A stretch of 64,000 nt of DNA, taken from Gaeumannomyces sp. JS-464. Taxonomy: Eukaryota > Ascomycota > Sordariomycetes > Magnaporthales > Magnaporthaceae. Positions 21,354 through 33,600 of the stretch are shown piece after piece. The stretch spans positions 10,931,501 through 10,995,500 of the forward strand of contig NGZR01000001.1 of the NCBI GenBank assembly GCA_002197995.1, written 5' to 3'. The notes under the pieces were generated by a model, which ran no database searches, was not told the DNA's origin, and worked only from the letters and a program-made list of their open reading frames with translations. The stretch's first letter is position 1. Each line of letters begins with the position of its first letter. The translations under genes and the position numbers were made by a program.

Positions 21354-22863
21354 TTCGTAAGCGCGAAAAATGTTTTTAACGACGAGGTTTAGCTAAATCC
21401 GGAATTAGCACAAATGTAAATCTTTAACTGTTAATAAAAAGCCAAATCGTTATTTTAATATATAAATATCCGTTTAAAAAAACTGCTTCGGCGTTAATTT
21501 TAATAGTTGTTTTTACGACGTTAATTTTTTTAAACACGTAAAAAATATAGTTTTTATTAATTTAATAAATAAATTCGTTAAAACAAACCGTAAAATAAAC
21601 GAAAAGCAAATTGCAAAAAAGTATAATAATACCGTAACGTTTGCAAATTTATAAATCGGTTTAACGATTATTAATAACATAAATATCGTTTGCATCGATT
21701 AAAAAAGCCTTGTTAGCATCGTTATTATTGTTAATATTATTATAACCGTTTAAAAAATCCTTTGCATTCGTTTTACCGTTATTAACGTTATAAATGCGGT
21801 TTCGCTAGTGGTTATCGCGGTTTTTATCGCGGCGATTACCGTATTTATTAGTTTGTTTATAATCGTTTTTGCAATTATTATAAGCTTTATATTTGTTACG
21901 CTTATTACAAGGTTTGTAATCGTTGCGGGGCTTATAACCGCGATTTTAATTATTTCGGCGTTAGTTTTTATAAAATTCGTAACGGTGTAAATTATACCGG
22001 TTATTTCAATAAAAATCGTAACGGTGCTAATAACGGTTATTTCGGTACTTTTCGCGAAAATCACGGTTATTACGATGCTTATATTTGCCGTTATAATTGT
22101 CGTTATAACCTTTTTAACGAAAGTTATGCTTTTTAACCGTCGCGTTAAAATATTGCTTTTTAACGATAGTAATAAAAACGAGCTTATTTTTTTTAGTAAA
22201 ACGAAGGTATTTAAATCGAGTTTCCGTAAGCTTAAAAGCTTGCAATTTCGTTTAAATGCTTAAATTTAAACGGTTTTAAATTTAGATTTTAATGCCGTAC
22301 TAATTGCCGTTTTAAGTAATACTTATATTTTAACATAACGAAGCATTTTAAATACAAATTAATGCAAAACAAACTCGTTTACAACCAAATTACGAAAGTT
22401 AAGCATTACTTCCGTAAATAGCTTAATAGCTTTATTAGCGTTTAAAGCGAACTGTCGCTTTAAAGCCGTAAAAACTACTATAAAGCTTTAAGCTTTTAAA
22501 GCCGCACGTTTATCGCGGTCCAGCTAGCTGCTTTATCAAATAAATACAAAACTTCCTAATAAAATTTGGAAAAGGTTAAAAAGCTAATAATCGACGTTTT
22601 AAACCGTGTTTAAGTTTTTACGAAAAGTGTTAATACGTTTCGTAAATGCGTAAAGGTTTATAAAAATTGTTAATTTTAAATTAAAAAAAATGCTTTAATT
22701 TTTTAAATCCTTTTAATAAAAGTTAAAATACCGATTATTTTTCGTTTAAAAAGGAAACGATTTTTTTATAACCGAATCGATATAATAATATTAAAGGTTT
22801 TTTAACGCTAATAGCGGATCGCTAAACCGTCGGTTTTTTCTTCCAGTTTTATCGATAATAACG
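21354..22863. other. Unidentified AT-rich sequence
   Basis: No match to other repeats in the window. Contains a Tyr/Arg/Asn/Gly-rich plus-strand frame (separate entry). After it, 22270-22860 holds broken plus-strand frames rich in Lys, Asn and Leu with no motif recognised. Split from 23398 onward by a solo LTR, so both sides probably belong to one older unit. Confidence 0.4.
21685..22128 (+). pseudogene. Tyr/Arg/Asn/Gly-rich low-complexity reading frame
   Basis: One plus-strand frame reads SGYRGFYRGDYRIY, NYYKLYICYAYY, TGYFNKNRNGANNGYFG and so on, to a stop after NESYAF at about 22128. Stops are few (TAA/TAG only), and composition is dominated by Tyr, Asn, Arg and Gly, like RNA-binding low-complexity domains or gag-like proteins. 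The sequence is GTT/TAT/AAC rich and the Ile/Val/Thr-rich antisense frames are also open, so part of this could be compositional. Function not assigned. Confidence 0.3.
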
Positions 22864-23397
22864 TGTTAATATATAAGGTTTTAATTGGGGCGTGCTTGCG
22901 CTAATCACAGTACTTAACAAGGTTACGTTTTAGTTAATACGGGCTTTGTTAAGCATTATAAATAATGCTAGCAAAGCCCTAAGCTTAGTGGGTAATACAA
23001 GCTTGTATTGCAAAAAAAGGTCGCCAACTCGACTTTTTTATATACTTTTCGACATTAATCCCGCGGGCCCCCCGCTTAAAAGGGTTCCAATGCCGCACGC
23101 GATTTTCCGAAAAATTATTTTATATAGGGAAATTAAAAAATCGACCCACGGCTACCAAAGCCATTTTTACGTTGGGCTTCCAAATTTAACTTGTGCAATT
23201 TTCACCGCTGCTTCGGCGCGTGTAAGGTAGGTAAATCAAGTAGCCCCACAGCGGCTAACTTAAGCGCTGTAGCACGTTGTAGGCCGACTTTGTGCATAAA
23301 TCCACAAAAGTACAAGGTAAGTAATACAAGGTAAGTAGTGCGGGGTAAGTAAGGCTTGTACACCCAACTTTAGCTAAATACATTAGTTATTTTAACA
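22864..23397 (+). repeat. Solo LTR of family S, copy 2
   Basis: Begins TGTTAATATATAAGG and ends TATTTTAACA. Flanked by TAACG (22859-22863) and CAACG (23398-23402), a 5-bp duplication in which the first base differs by the C-to-T change typical of RIP. Homologous to 16568-17102 throughout. A solo LTR of this kind arises by LTR-LTR recombination. Confidence 0.75.
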
Positions 23398-24660
23398 CAA
23401 CGGTTATTTTAATCGCCATTTTTGCGATTCGGAACGTAAAAGTTGTTAAAGTTACAAGCCGGATTTTATTAAAGGGTGTTAACAAGCGTAACCCGAAAAG
23501 GTCGGTAAATACGATAGCTTTTTTCAACTCGTTAAGCCGGTTAGGACTTTAACGGAATTCCGTTTTAATTTTCGCTAAAATCCAAATCGAAGTCGGAAAA
23601 GGCTTGTAAATCACGATTTTAATTAGCTATAACCGTGCGTAAAATCCGGTTATACTCGCGTTTAGGCTTTTAAAAGCGGTAGCGATTGCTATCGGGTTTT
23701 TTTATAACGATTAGCTTTTATAACAAGCCTGCTTATAGCAATTAAATCCTCGTTTTTCGACTTAGCGGCCAGTTGTTTATCTCGTCGGATTTTACTAAAC
23801 CGGCGATTAACTTTACGCAAATCCGGCGAAAATTAACAAGCATAAATGCTGTTAATATTTGGGCTATAATAACGCTCGTATTTAAAACGTTTAAAATGCT
23901 TGCGATTGTTTTCGATACTGCCCAATTTCGTTATAATTTGTTTAAAAGTATTAGTTTATTTAAATTGGGTGTTTCGAAATTAACGTTAGCTTTTTCGCAA
24001 TTGGTTAAACCGATCGAAAGCCCGATATAATCGATCGTTTTGCTTTTTAATTTGTACTTTTATTCGGCGGATAAAGTCGTTGTTAAATCCATGTTTAAAA
24101 CCTTCGTATTTGCCGGCAACGCGTTAATACTCGTTGCTTTCGAACGAGGCTTAAAAATGTGCTTTGTAATTCGTTTTAAAAGGTTACGAACGCGTTAATT
24201 AAAATTAGCGGTCGAAATCGATCTTTTTTAAGCGTGTGTTAAAAACGGAAAAAAGGCAAAAATGTAAGTAATAACGGGCGTTTTAATTAGCACTTTAATG
24301 CTTTAAGCAAAAAGGAAAGCTAATACGCTAGTTAGTTTAACGCGTTTAGCCCGTTTTAACTGCACACTATCGTTATACGACAGGTTGTAATAGCTTTTTA
24401 CGGTACAAAGTTATCGCTTTTAAATAAAAAGGATTTTAATATCGCACCGGGCATAAACGCTTTATTACTTTAATTTTTAAAGTGATTTTTAGGCGGATAA
24501 AAGTCCGCTATAGTGTTTTACAAGTAAAGTAATAGCGAAGTAACGGCTAAATAAATAGGTAGGTAAAAAACAAAAAGTTTAAAGTTTTCGCCCATTTAAA
24601 GCCTAACGTAAAAAGGATTTAATGTTTTAATCGCGTTTAGTTTAACGAAAAAAACGATGA
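23398..24660. other. Unidentified AT-rich sequence with a basic minus-strand frame
   Basis: Minus-strand translation of about 24160-23700 gives a Lys/Arg/Phe-rich stretch (for example AGKYEGFKHGFNNDFIRRIK and RRDKQLAAKSKNEDLIAIS) with a few TAA/TAG stops and no TGA over about 150 codons, so it is plausibly a decayed coding region. I recognise no family. 24160-24660 is AT-rich without a visible frame. Confidence 0.35.
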
Positions 24661-24674
24661 TTAGTAGTAGTTAG

Positions 24675-24902
24675 TAAAGCGTTCCTCGCGTTATAAACAA
24701 GTCGAAACGTAAAAATTAACGTCGTTTTAAGCAAACGCCGATCGAAAAATTAATTAGGAAAATCGTCGCGTTATAAACAGGCTGGATTTTTAAAAAAATA
24801 GTGTTTAAAGCGTCCCGCGCGCCGTAAACAGGTTAAAACGTAAATATTAGCGTTGTTTTAAGCAAAAGCCGGGAAGGAAAGGAAAGAGAAAATCGTCGCG
24901 CT
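24675..24902 (+). repeat. Two imperfect tandem units of about 130 bp
   Basis: CGCGTTATAAACAAGTCGAA...GCAAACGCCG at about 24688 is repeated at about 24823 as CGCGCCGTAAACAGGTTAAA...GCAAAAGCCG. AAAATCGTCGCG(T/C)TATAA recurs at about 24765 and 24892. They lie directly before repeat R3. Confidence 0.5.
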
Positions 24903-25072
24903 ATAAGCAAATCGGTATTACAAACAAGGTTTTGCTTTTAAAGTAAAACACTTAAAAAAGTGCTAAAACAGTACGTTTATTAAATGGTTGTTAACGAATT
25001 TAAGTAATTTAATAATAATCGTTTAATTGCTTGCTTAAAAAGGTGTTTAAAGCTAACTTAAATTAATTAATA
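24903..25072 (+). repeat. Repeat family R, copy R3, part 1
   Basis: Matches R1 from ACAAACAAGGTTTTGCTTTTAAAG to TTAATTAA, interrupted by Fot1 B. Confidence 0.7.
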
Positions 25073-26925
25073 ACGTAGTTTACAAATAAATGGATTAAAT
25101 AAGCGAATGGATTATTAACACCCGACTTTTAGTTAATCGACGCGCATGTTAACCTAATAACGCCAGGAATCCATTTAAACTATTCGGAATTGTATATATC
25201 GAACGTTTTTACTTTTTCCTAACAAATGCGCGCATTATGTCCGGTTTTGCCGCACGTGTTATATCGTTAACGAATCGTTATCGCTCTTTTTTTTAACCCT
25301 TTTAATCGCGCATTTTTTACTATAGCTATTTATTTAGCTTTTCCTAGTTTAAACGATTTCGTATTTTTTCGATAATATATAACCCTTTTTATTAAACACG
25401 TGTTTTTTTAGCCTTTCGGCGTTTGCTTAATGCTTCGTTCGCTTTGCGTAACGAAGCAATTTCGGCTTTAAAAAGGGCCATTTAATGCATAATCGAACTC
25501 GTCCTTTTTGCAAACTGGTTTATAACCGTTAGCATAAATGTCGAAAAGCTGCTTTGGTAATTAAAAATTCGAATTTTAATATGTTCGGATTGCGAAATTG
25601 CTTCCCTAGCTATTCGAGGCGTTTTGGAAGTCCAAAGTTCGGGGTTATTTAAAAGCGTTTTCGGGGAGTTAAAATTCGTAACTTTACATCCGGTTTTTCC
25701 AAAACCAAATCCGGATCGAAAAAGCAAATCCAACTTTTTAAAAACCTTTTCGAATGTTTCTTTTAATTATAAAATTAAAAAATGCCGTTTTAAACGCCGA
25801 AAAAAATTCGATTTTAATTACGTGGTTAACGTATAATTTTATCAAGTTTTCGATTTGTCAACCGTACTCTTTTTTTAACGGGTTAAAATACTTAACGTTA
25901 AGCGGTTAAAAAAAGTAAAACGAATTCGAAAGCATGTAAAACGTAATAATGTTATATTTTTGGCAATAAAGCTCGAAATTCGTCGAATAGTGGTTTTTAT
26001 GCCCGTTTAGCACTAATAAACGATAAGGGCTTTTTATACGCGATGCTATGTGTTTATTAAAATGCTAAATCCATTTTAAGCCGAGCTCGTTCGTAATTTA
26101 CCCGTTAGCATTTGTTAAAATAACTTAATCGCGTAAAAAGTCGGTTTCCGAATACCAATTAGCGAAATGGTATTACCTTTTAACGATAATAAAAAAAATC
26201 GCTTAGTTATAACAGTTAACCTTTTAAATAACTATAGCCCATTTTTAGTTGCTAAGTTAAATTAGCTTTGCTTTACCACGGCTTTCCGATATTGTAATAA
26301 CTATAACGGCGGCGATTATGCTTATAAAAAAGCCGGTTTCGTCGAAATTGTAAATATCGTTATCCAAAATGCCATATTTAGCTATAGTATTTCGTATAAA
26401 GTCGAATTAAGCAAAAACGAGCTTGGGATTTTCGCATTTGGCTTTTTGGTAATCGTACTTTCGAATTTAACGCGTACCGAGCTTTGCGCGGCGTTTAACG
26501 AACTTCGCGACCCAATTGGTCCCGACGGTGCCCGCGTCGCGTTTAGCGAGCAATCGGTTGGCTATATTTTTAACACCAAAATACCGGGAAAGGAATGCGC
26601 GAAAATCCAGCTCGAGTATGTATTTAATAAGCGCTTTTTTTCGGATTTTTTAATTTCCGTATTTTAAGCATGTAATTACGTTAAGCAGTTTGGCCGCGCT
26701 TTCGCCGGGCGAAGGTGGAAAAGTTTACTTCGTAAATTTTAACGGCGCCCCGAATATTTAACTGTGGATTTAATGCGATCGCTTAAAAAGTTAAAACAAT
26801 TTTACGTTCGTTGCTTTTATTTGCCATTGTTTGTTATAGTGCTATTTGTGGATAAAGTTGGATTAACGCGTAAACGCGTTAAATGTGGCACATATTAATA
26901 TATAGCACACATTAATAAATTACGT
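25073..26925 (-). mobile_element. Fot1/pogo-type transposon B, RIP-mutated
   Basis: 1853 bp between TA at 25071-25072 and 26926-26927. The ends ACGTAGTTTACAAA and AATAAATTACGT are RIP-altered versions of ACGTGGTTTAC/GTAAACCACGT. Minus-strand transposase, with the NFDETGF block near 26325-26355. About 10 bases expected from the R1 copy are missing at the left junction, so the insertion or later decay removed them. Confidence 0.88.
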
Positions 26926-27234
26926 TAATTAAAGTTATTTAAAACAATTGGAAATTTATTTTTATATATATAATTCTTTTTGCTTTTGCTGGTTTTTAAA
27001 TTGTAAATTTGTTTAATTTTAATTAAAAATTTAAAAATCCTTTTTTAATTTATAAATTTGTTTAATCCCGATTATAAATTTAAAAATCCAATTTAAGTAA
27101 GCTTGTTACGTGTGTTTACGTGCGTTTTAACAGTGCGGGGTAAAAGCACCATTTAAAAGCCTTTTTGCCCGGCGTTTTAAAGCTTATATACTAGTCGTAA
27201 CATTAAATTTCCCTTTTTAAACCAAATCCTTTTA
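26926..27234 (+). repeat. Repeat family R, copy R3, part 2
   Basis: Matches R1 from TAATTAAAG(T/C)TATTTAAAAC to AAACCAAATCCTTTTA, where Fot1 C interrupts it. Confidence 0.7.
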
Positions 27235-29094
27235 ACGTGGTTTACAAGCGAATAGCGCACATAAGCGAGTGGCGCGTTTTCCATCGCGATTCGCGTTTCC
27301 CACTTTTAACCTTAATTTTTTAATAACCACAAATGGCGTCGATATTTAGCGAAGCTAAAATTGTTCTTGCTATACGAGCAATCCAATTTAATGCATAATT
27401 AAATGTGCGTTCGGCAGCCAAAATTTACGACGTTTTTAAAACCACGCTACGTCGCCGACGCGCTGGCTAATTTGCTTAACGCGATAGCATGCCCAAATTA
27501 CGGAAATTGGCAAAATCCGAAAAGGAAGCGCTTATTAAGTACATATTCGAGCTAAATTCGCAAGCATTCCCTCCCCGGCCTTTTAGTGTTAAAAATATGG
27601 CTAACCGATTGCTTACCGAACGCGACGCGGGCGTCGTCGGTAAAAATTAGGTCGCGAACTTCGTTAAGCGCCGCGCAAAGCTCGGCACGCGTTGGATTCG
27701 AAAGTACGATTACTAAAAGGCCAAATGCGAAAATCCCAAGCTCGTTTTTACGTGGTTCGACCTTATACGGAACATTGTGGCCAAATATGGCATTTTAAAT
27801 AACGACATTTACAATTTCGACGAAACCGGCTTTTTTATAGGCATAATCGCCGCCGTTATAGTTATTACAACATCGAAAGGCCGTGGTAATGCAAAGCTGG
27901 TTTAACTTAGCAACCGGAAATGGGCTATAATTATTTAAAGGGTTAACTATTGCGATTAAGCGATCCCCCTTTTTATTATCGTTAAAAAGCAGTACCATTT
28001 GGCCAATTGGTATTCGGAAACCGACCTTTTACGCGATTAGGTTATTTTAACGAGTTTTAACGGGTGGATTACGAACGAGCTCGGCCTGGAATGGATTTGG
28101 CATTTCGATAAATACATTGCAATTCGCAGGAAAAGGTCCCATCGTTTATTAATGCTAAACGGGCATAAAAGCTACCACTCGACGGATTTTAAGCTTTATT
28201 GCCAAAAATATAATATTATTACGCTTTGCATGCCTCCGCATTCGTTTCACTTCTTTTAGCCGCTTAACGTTAAGTGTTTTAACCCGTTAAAAAAAGCGTA
28301 CGGTTAATAAATCGAAAACCTAATAAAGTTACACGTTAACCACGTAATTAAGGTTAAGTTCTTTTCGGCGTTTAAAGCGGCATTTTTTAACTTTATAACC
28401 GAAAAAAACATTCGAGGAAGCTTCCGAAAGGCTGGCTTTGCTCCTTTTAATCCGGATTCGGTTTTGGAAAAGCTGGATGTAAGGTTACGAACTTCAACTC
28501 TTTTAAAAAAGCCTTTAAACGACGCCGAACTTTAAACTTCCAAAACGCCCCAAATAGCTAGGGACGCAACTTCGCAGTCCGAACACATTAAAACTCGAAT
28601 TTCCAATTACCGAAGCAGCTTTCCGTTACTTATGCTATCGGTTATAAACCAATTAACGAAAGGGGCTAAAGCAATCATGCATCGGGTTAACCTTTTAAAG
28701 GAAAAGTGCTCCAAGCTACGAAAGGCGAACGAGGTATTAAGCAAACGCCGGAGGGCCAAAAAACGCGTGTTCGATTCGGAAGGTTATTTACTGTAAACGA
28801 GGTACGAGATGTTTTAAACCAGCAGGAGCTAAATGGATAGCTATAGCAAAAAATGCGCGATTATGGGGGTTAGGAAAGGAGGGCGACGACGATTCGTTGG
28901 CGATGTGGCATTTGCGGCAAAACCGGACACAATGCGCGCATTTGTTAAAAGGAAGTAAAAATGTCCGATGTATACAATTCCGAATAGTTTAAATGGATTC
29001 CTGGCGTTATTAGGTTAGCATGCGCGTCGATTAACCGGAGGTCGGGTGTGGGTGCGCCACTCGCTTATATGCGCCACTCGCTTGTAAACCACGT
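27235..29094 (+). mobile_element. Fot1/pogo-type transposon C, best-preserved copy
   Basis: 1860 bp between TA at 27233-27234 and 29095-29096. Ends ACGTGGTTTACAAGCGA and TCGCTTGTAAACCACGT. The uninterrupted copy R1 (AAATCCTTTTAGCTATATTTTTACTGC, near 19000) is the empty site and confirms a TA duplication. Each end has a second copy of the subterminal motif AAGCGARTGGCGC. Confidence 0.95.
27333..28960 (+). pseudogene. Fot1/pogo-type (DDE_1) transposase, decayed
   Basis: Cuts and pastes the element at TA. Reads MASIFSEAKIVLAIRAI, then a pogo-like N-terminal DNA-binding region, NFDETGFF (first catalytic Asp, 27813), the LNGHKSYHS block near 28155 (Asn where the family has Asp), CMPPHSFHFF with LNVKCFNPLKKAYG, and a Lys/Arg-rich coiled C-terminus. 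At the end is a CCHC knuckle, CGICGKTGHNARIC (28904-28945), one frame over. Stops are TAA/TAG at expected Gln/Trp positions. Inactive in this copy. Confidence 0.85.
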
Positions 29095-29245
29095 TAGTTA
29101 TATTTTGCTGCCCCGCTTTTTATTAATTGGTAAATACTTTCCTTTTTTACCATTTTTTTTTCTTTGTTTAACAAAATGTTTAATTGGGTGCGAAAACGTC
29201 TTTTCGTTAAAAAAGCCTTTTAACGTAAAAATTTGCTTGTTTAAA
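29095..29245 (+). repeat. Repeat family R, copy R3, part 3
   Basis: Continues R1 homology (TAGTTATATTTTGCTGC to AAATTTGCTTGTTTAAA) between Fot1 C and gypsy A. Confidence 0.7.
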
Positions 29246-29424
29246 TGTTATAGTTCCGTGCTTTAAGTACGAAAGTAACAGTTTAAGGGTTACTTTTAAA
29301 CTAACTCGTGTATATATAAAAACTATACAACCTTTCCCATAGCTTTTTTTTCTTTCTTTTTATCTTTTAAAATAACATTATTTTAACCCCTATTAGCGAC
29401 CACTTAATAGCTAGGTTTATTACA
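29246..29424 (+). repeat. Gypsy A 5' LTR
   Basis: TGTTATAGTTCCGTGC to GGTTTATTACA, 179 bp, same length as the 3' LTR. The differences look like transitions. A TATATATAAAAAC element (29315) may be the promoter. Confidence 0.9.
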
Positions 29425-29459
29425 TTTTTAAAAGATTTTTTCCTATTAAAAGGGATTAT

Positions 29460-30480
29460 AACAATAATAACACCAAACACTACGAATAACGACGGGGGTT
29501 TAACTTTTACCCCTAGTGCTTCGACCCCCCTTTTACAAAGCTCGCTACTCGCTGCTATTGCGAACTTTTAAGCACGATTAGCCGCGGCCGAATTTAATTA
29601 ACAAAAGTTTTAAAACGATGCTAATAAGCTTTTCGTCGACCACCGTAACGATACCACGCGGGTAATAACGGAATAAAAAAACTAACTTTTAACCGCATAC
29701 GTAACACTCCTCGCACCGAAACGGCTGCCTTTTAAGGACCCGACTTTATACGCCGGTAATAAAAGCGGTTTCGACGCTTGGAAAACGCGGTCGAATATAA
29801 GCTTAACCGAAACGCGGAATTTATCGAAAACGACCGCGATAAGTTCGAGTATATTTAAGCGTGTTTAGCCTTAAATATCCAAAATGTAATACGCTTTTAT
29901 TACGAAATCGGAGGATTAAACAGCACGTATAACCCAGCCGACTTTATTTTCCACTTTAGTACCATTTTTAACGACCCCCATAAAAAAGCCCAGGTTTTAG
30001 CGAAGCTGAAAGTTTGCCGGATGGAGCCGGGCTAAACGTTTATTTATTTTTACACTAAATTTAAAATGCTATTAACATCCGCTAGCGGATTAGGATAAGC
30101 GAACGAGATTAAAATTAACTACCTTCGCTTTCGCATTTCCAACCGCATTCGTTTAACGGCGGTAACGGGCTTATATAACACCACTTTTTACTAGGAAATG
30201 GTAGCGGTATATAAACGCATTGCATAAGCATTAAAAACGATCGACTTAAATATAAATTCGGTTAAAAAAGCATTATAACCCCCGCTTTTGCCCATATCGG
30301 AGGAAATACGAAGGATACCCCGATAATAAGCGTTAACGCGGCTTACATTAACGTATAACCGCTACGCAAGCTACGCGCCTTTTAGGTATCCTAGGAAAAA
30401 TTCCAACGGTAACGGAAATCCGGGCGTGTTTAAATTATGGAAGCAAAGAATACGAGCGACGAGCTTATCGGTACCGAAAC
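29460..30480 (+). pseudogene. Gypsy A gag, decayed
   Basis: Structural protein of the virus-like particle. A charged coiled region near 29560-29660 is shared with gypsy B gag (56040 on). It ends in a remnant zinc knuckle near 30425 (CLNYGSKEYERRAYR, where the second Cys has become Tyr). Many RIP stops. Confidence 0.65.
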
Positions 30481-30659
30481 GTAGTACGACCAAAGGAGGA
30501 TAGGTTAGCCCCGACCTAAAATACCGGTATTAAAAGGGGAAAAAAGTAGCTTTTAATAAAAAACTTAATTAAAAAGGGAAATTGCGGCAGCGAATACAAA
30601 TTGCAATTAATAAGCCATTTAAAAAAAAGTGGAAAAACGAATTAAAGGAAATCGAACGA

Positions 30660-33600
30660 AGCATGGACGGCCCCCCGTTTTTGGTTCCGATATTGCTTAA
30701 CTTTTCCTAATTTATTAATGTATAAGTGGATTTAAAATGCGAATGTTACGCGGTAATAAGCGAAAAATTTGCGATAAAACTTTAAATTAAAAAAATACGA
30801 TTTTATAAACCACGATAGTTGGGAACGGTTTTAGGCAGGGCCCCGTTAGCTATTAAGTATTTTGCTAAATGTAAAATAAATATGGATGGCTAAATAAGGC
30901 CTATTTTATTTTACATTATTCCGGGCATATTACGGGACGTTATTTTAGGATTTTCGTGGATAAAGCGCGAATAAGTTACTTTTAACGCGGTTTTAAACTG
31001 CTTACGAATAAGGGTAATAAGTTAATTCGTAGTTAAAAAAGCGAAAGCCCGATTAACCCCGGAAAAACTCCCGGTAATTATCGGCAGTATTTTCGCCGCA
31101 GTTTGCCGAAAATAGCAACGAAACTTTTAATAAGGTTACGAGTTTATATTTACCTTTTTAAAGGAAATAACACGAATATTACAATTTACCGCTAAAATAT
31201 TACCGTTTAACCGGTTAAAACCCAAATTGCTTTAAAAATTAGCAAAGTTCGCCGACCTTTTCGATAAAACGAAAACATTAGGGTTGCTTTTACATTAAAG
31301 GAATTTAAACCACTATATTAAGTTAAAAAAAAACGACGACGGTTTTATTCCGAACCTTTTTTAAGGACGCTTATATAGCATGCCGAGCGAATAACTTTTA
31401 AAATTGCGTAAATAAATCACCGACTTAATAAATAAAAGCTGGATCCGCGCTAGCTTATCCCTAATAGCCGCGCTCGTTTTAATAGTACGCAAACAGTTAA
31501 AAGGCTAGCGTTTATGCGTGGATTACCGTGCATTTAACGCGATTACGCTTTAAAATCGCTATTTTTTGCCGTTAGTAAAAAAAAATACTTTGCTTTTTAT
31601 TAAAAGCGAAATAATTTACGAAAGTGGACGTTAAAACCGCTTTTTATAAAATCCGGGTAGCAAAAGGCGAAAAACATTTAATAGCGTTTTAAATACGATT
31701 CGGATTATTCGAATAGCTAATATGCCCGTTCGGATTTGCAAAAGCCCTAATAACGTTCCAACGTTACATTAACGGTATTTTAAACGATATTTTCGACGAT
31801 TTCGTATTAGCATATTTGGATAACGTGTTTATTTTTTTTTAGGATTTCGCAAAAATTATATGGAAAAAGTTAAAAAAGTTTTTCGTCGGTTAAAAAACGC
31901 CAGGCTAAACTTAAACCTGGAAAAAAGCGATTTCGTAATGCAAAAAGTTAAATATTTAAGGTTTATAATTAAAGCAAAAAAGGGAATCCAAACCGATTTA
32001 AAAAAAATCCGCGCGATTCGCGATTAAAAAGCGTTAAAAAAATTTAAAAAATTTCGCGGTTTTTTTAACTTTGCTAATTTTTACCGAGATTTTATCGACA
32101 AATATTCGAAATTAATTGCGCTATTATTAGCTTTAACTAAAAAAGGGACTTTATACCGATAGGATTTTAAAATCGATATAATATTCGAGCGGTTAAAGCT
32201 AGCGTTTATTTAAATACCCGTGCTAATATAATAAAACCTAAAACAAAATACGAAGCTGGAGTTAAACTGTTTCGGAACGGCTTTAAAAGGTTGCTTATCC
32301 CAAAAAGGGAAAAACGGTTTATAACGACCAATTGCTTACCATTTCGCTAAATTAAACGACGTATAACGCAATTACATTATCCACGATAAAAAACTTTTAG
32401 TAGTAATAAAATGCTTAAAAACCTAGGACGCAAAATTACGAAACGTATTTAAACCGTTCCTAATCCTTATAAACCATAAAGGTTTGGAATACTTTTTTAA
32501 ACCCCGAAAAATGTCCGAAAAATAAATGCGTTAAACGGAAATATTAGCAAAATTTAACTATAATTTGCAATACCGACTAGGGAAATACGCAGTATTACCG
32601 AACGCGTTATTACGAAAAAAACAAAACGAAAAGGGAGGGATACGTAAAGCAACGTTACTATAACTAGTGCAACCCGGTTAAAGCATAACATTAGCAAAGT
32701 TCCGTATTAACTCCGTATTTACAACCATTTTATCCCCGAGCTAAACTTATAACGAGGTTACGCCGTTACGAAAAAAAACCTTAGCATTTAACCCGGTTTA
32801 GCTATTAATACGAAACTATACTTACGTTATACCCTTTTTAACGGGAGCTATTATTTTCCGCGAATAAGCTTTAGCAAATTTATAAAACGAAGCGTTACGT
32901 CGCGATAAAATATATAAATATAAGCTCGTAGCAATTTAGCAAAATGCGCGCAGTTTTTTTTTAAAAGCTAATATAAAAACGCAAATAGTAAATTGCGAAA
33001 TTAATATATAAAAAGCATTTTAATATAAAAAGCGGTTATAACTTTTAATTTAGGAACTATTAATTACCATTTTAATTTAAAAAGTACACGTTTTTCCAAT
33101 TGTGGGCCACGCGGGTTGGAATAACACATTCGCCGTTTTATGCCGGGATTACTATTAAAATGGGATATTACGAAATGTGGCATAATTTGTTCGTAATTGC
33201 GATATATGCCGCAAATTCCGCTTATTACGATAATGTAAACAAAAGTTATTACGCCTTTTTCCGGTTTTAAACCAATTTTAAAAAAACATTTCGATAAATT
33301 TTATAATAAAGCTTTCCGTTACCAAAAGGGGACCGGAATATTTAATGGTAATTATTAACAAATTATTAAAATACATTTAATAAAAAGCTATGCATAATAT
33401 AAAAGCAAAAAAATATATAGCAAAATTCCGTTTTACCTAATAGCGATTTCGTAATTTCCCGAATAGTATTATATCCGATAAAGGTTTAAATTAAATCGGA
33501 AAATTTTGGATAAAATTATGCTTTAAAATGGGAATCGAATAACTGCTTTTTACATCCTTTCACCCCGAAATAAACGGGGGTATAAAACAAATAAACCAAA

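Noticed and set aside
21750..22064. Ile/Val/Thr-rich frames on both strands as membrane proteins
   Set aside because: They are shadows of a GTT/TAT/AAC simple-sequence bias. No charged boundaries and no start context.
16568..23397. One LTR retrotransposon bounded by the two family S LTRs
   Set aside because: The duplication fits copy 2 alone (TAACG/CAACG), the outer flanks do not match, and the interior consists of a LINE piece, R repeats and Fot1 A rather than gag-pol.
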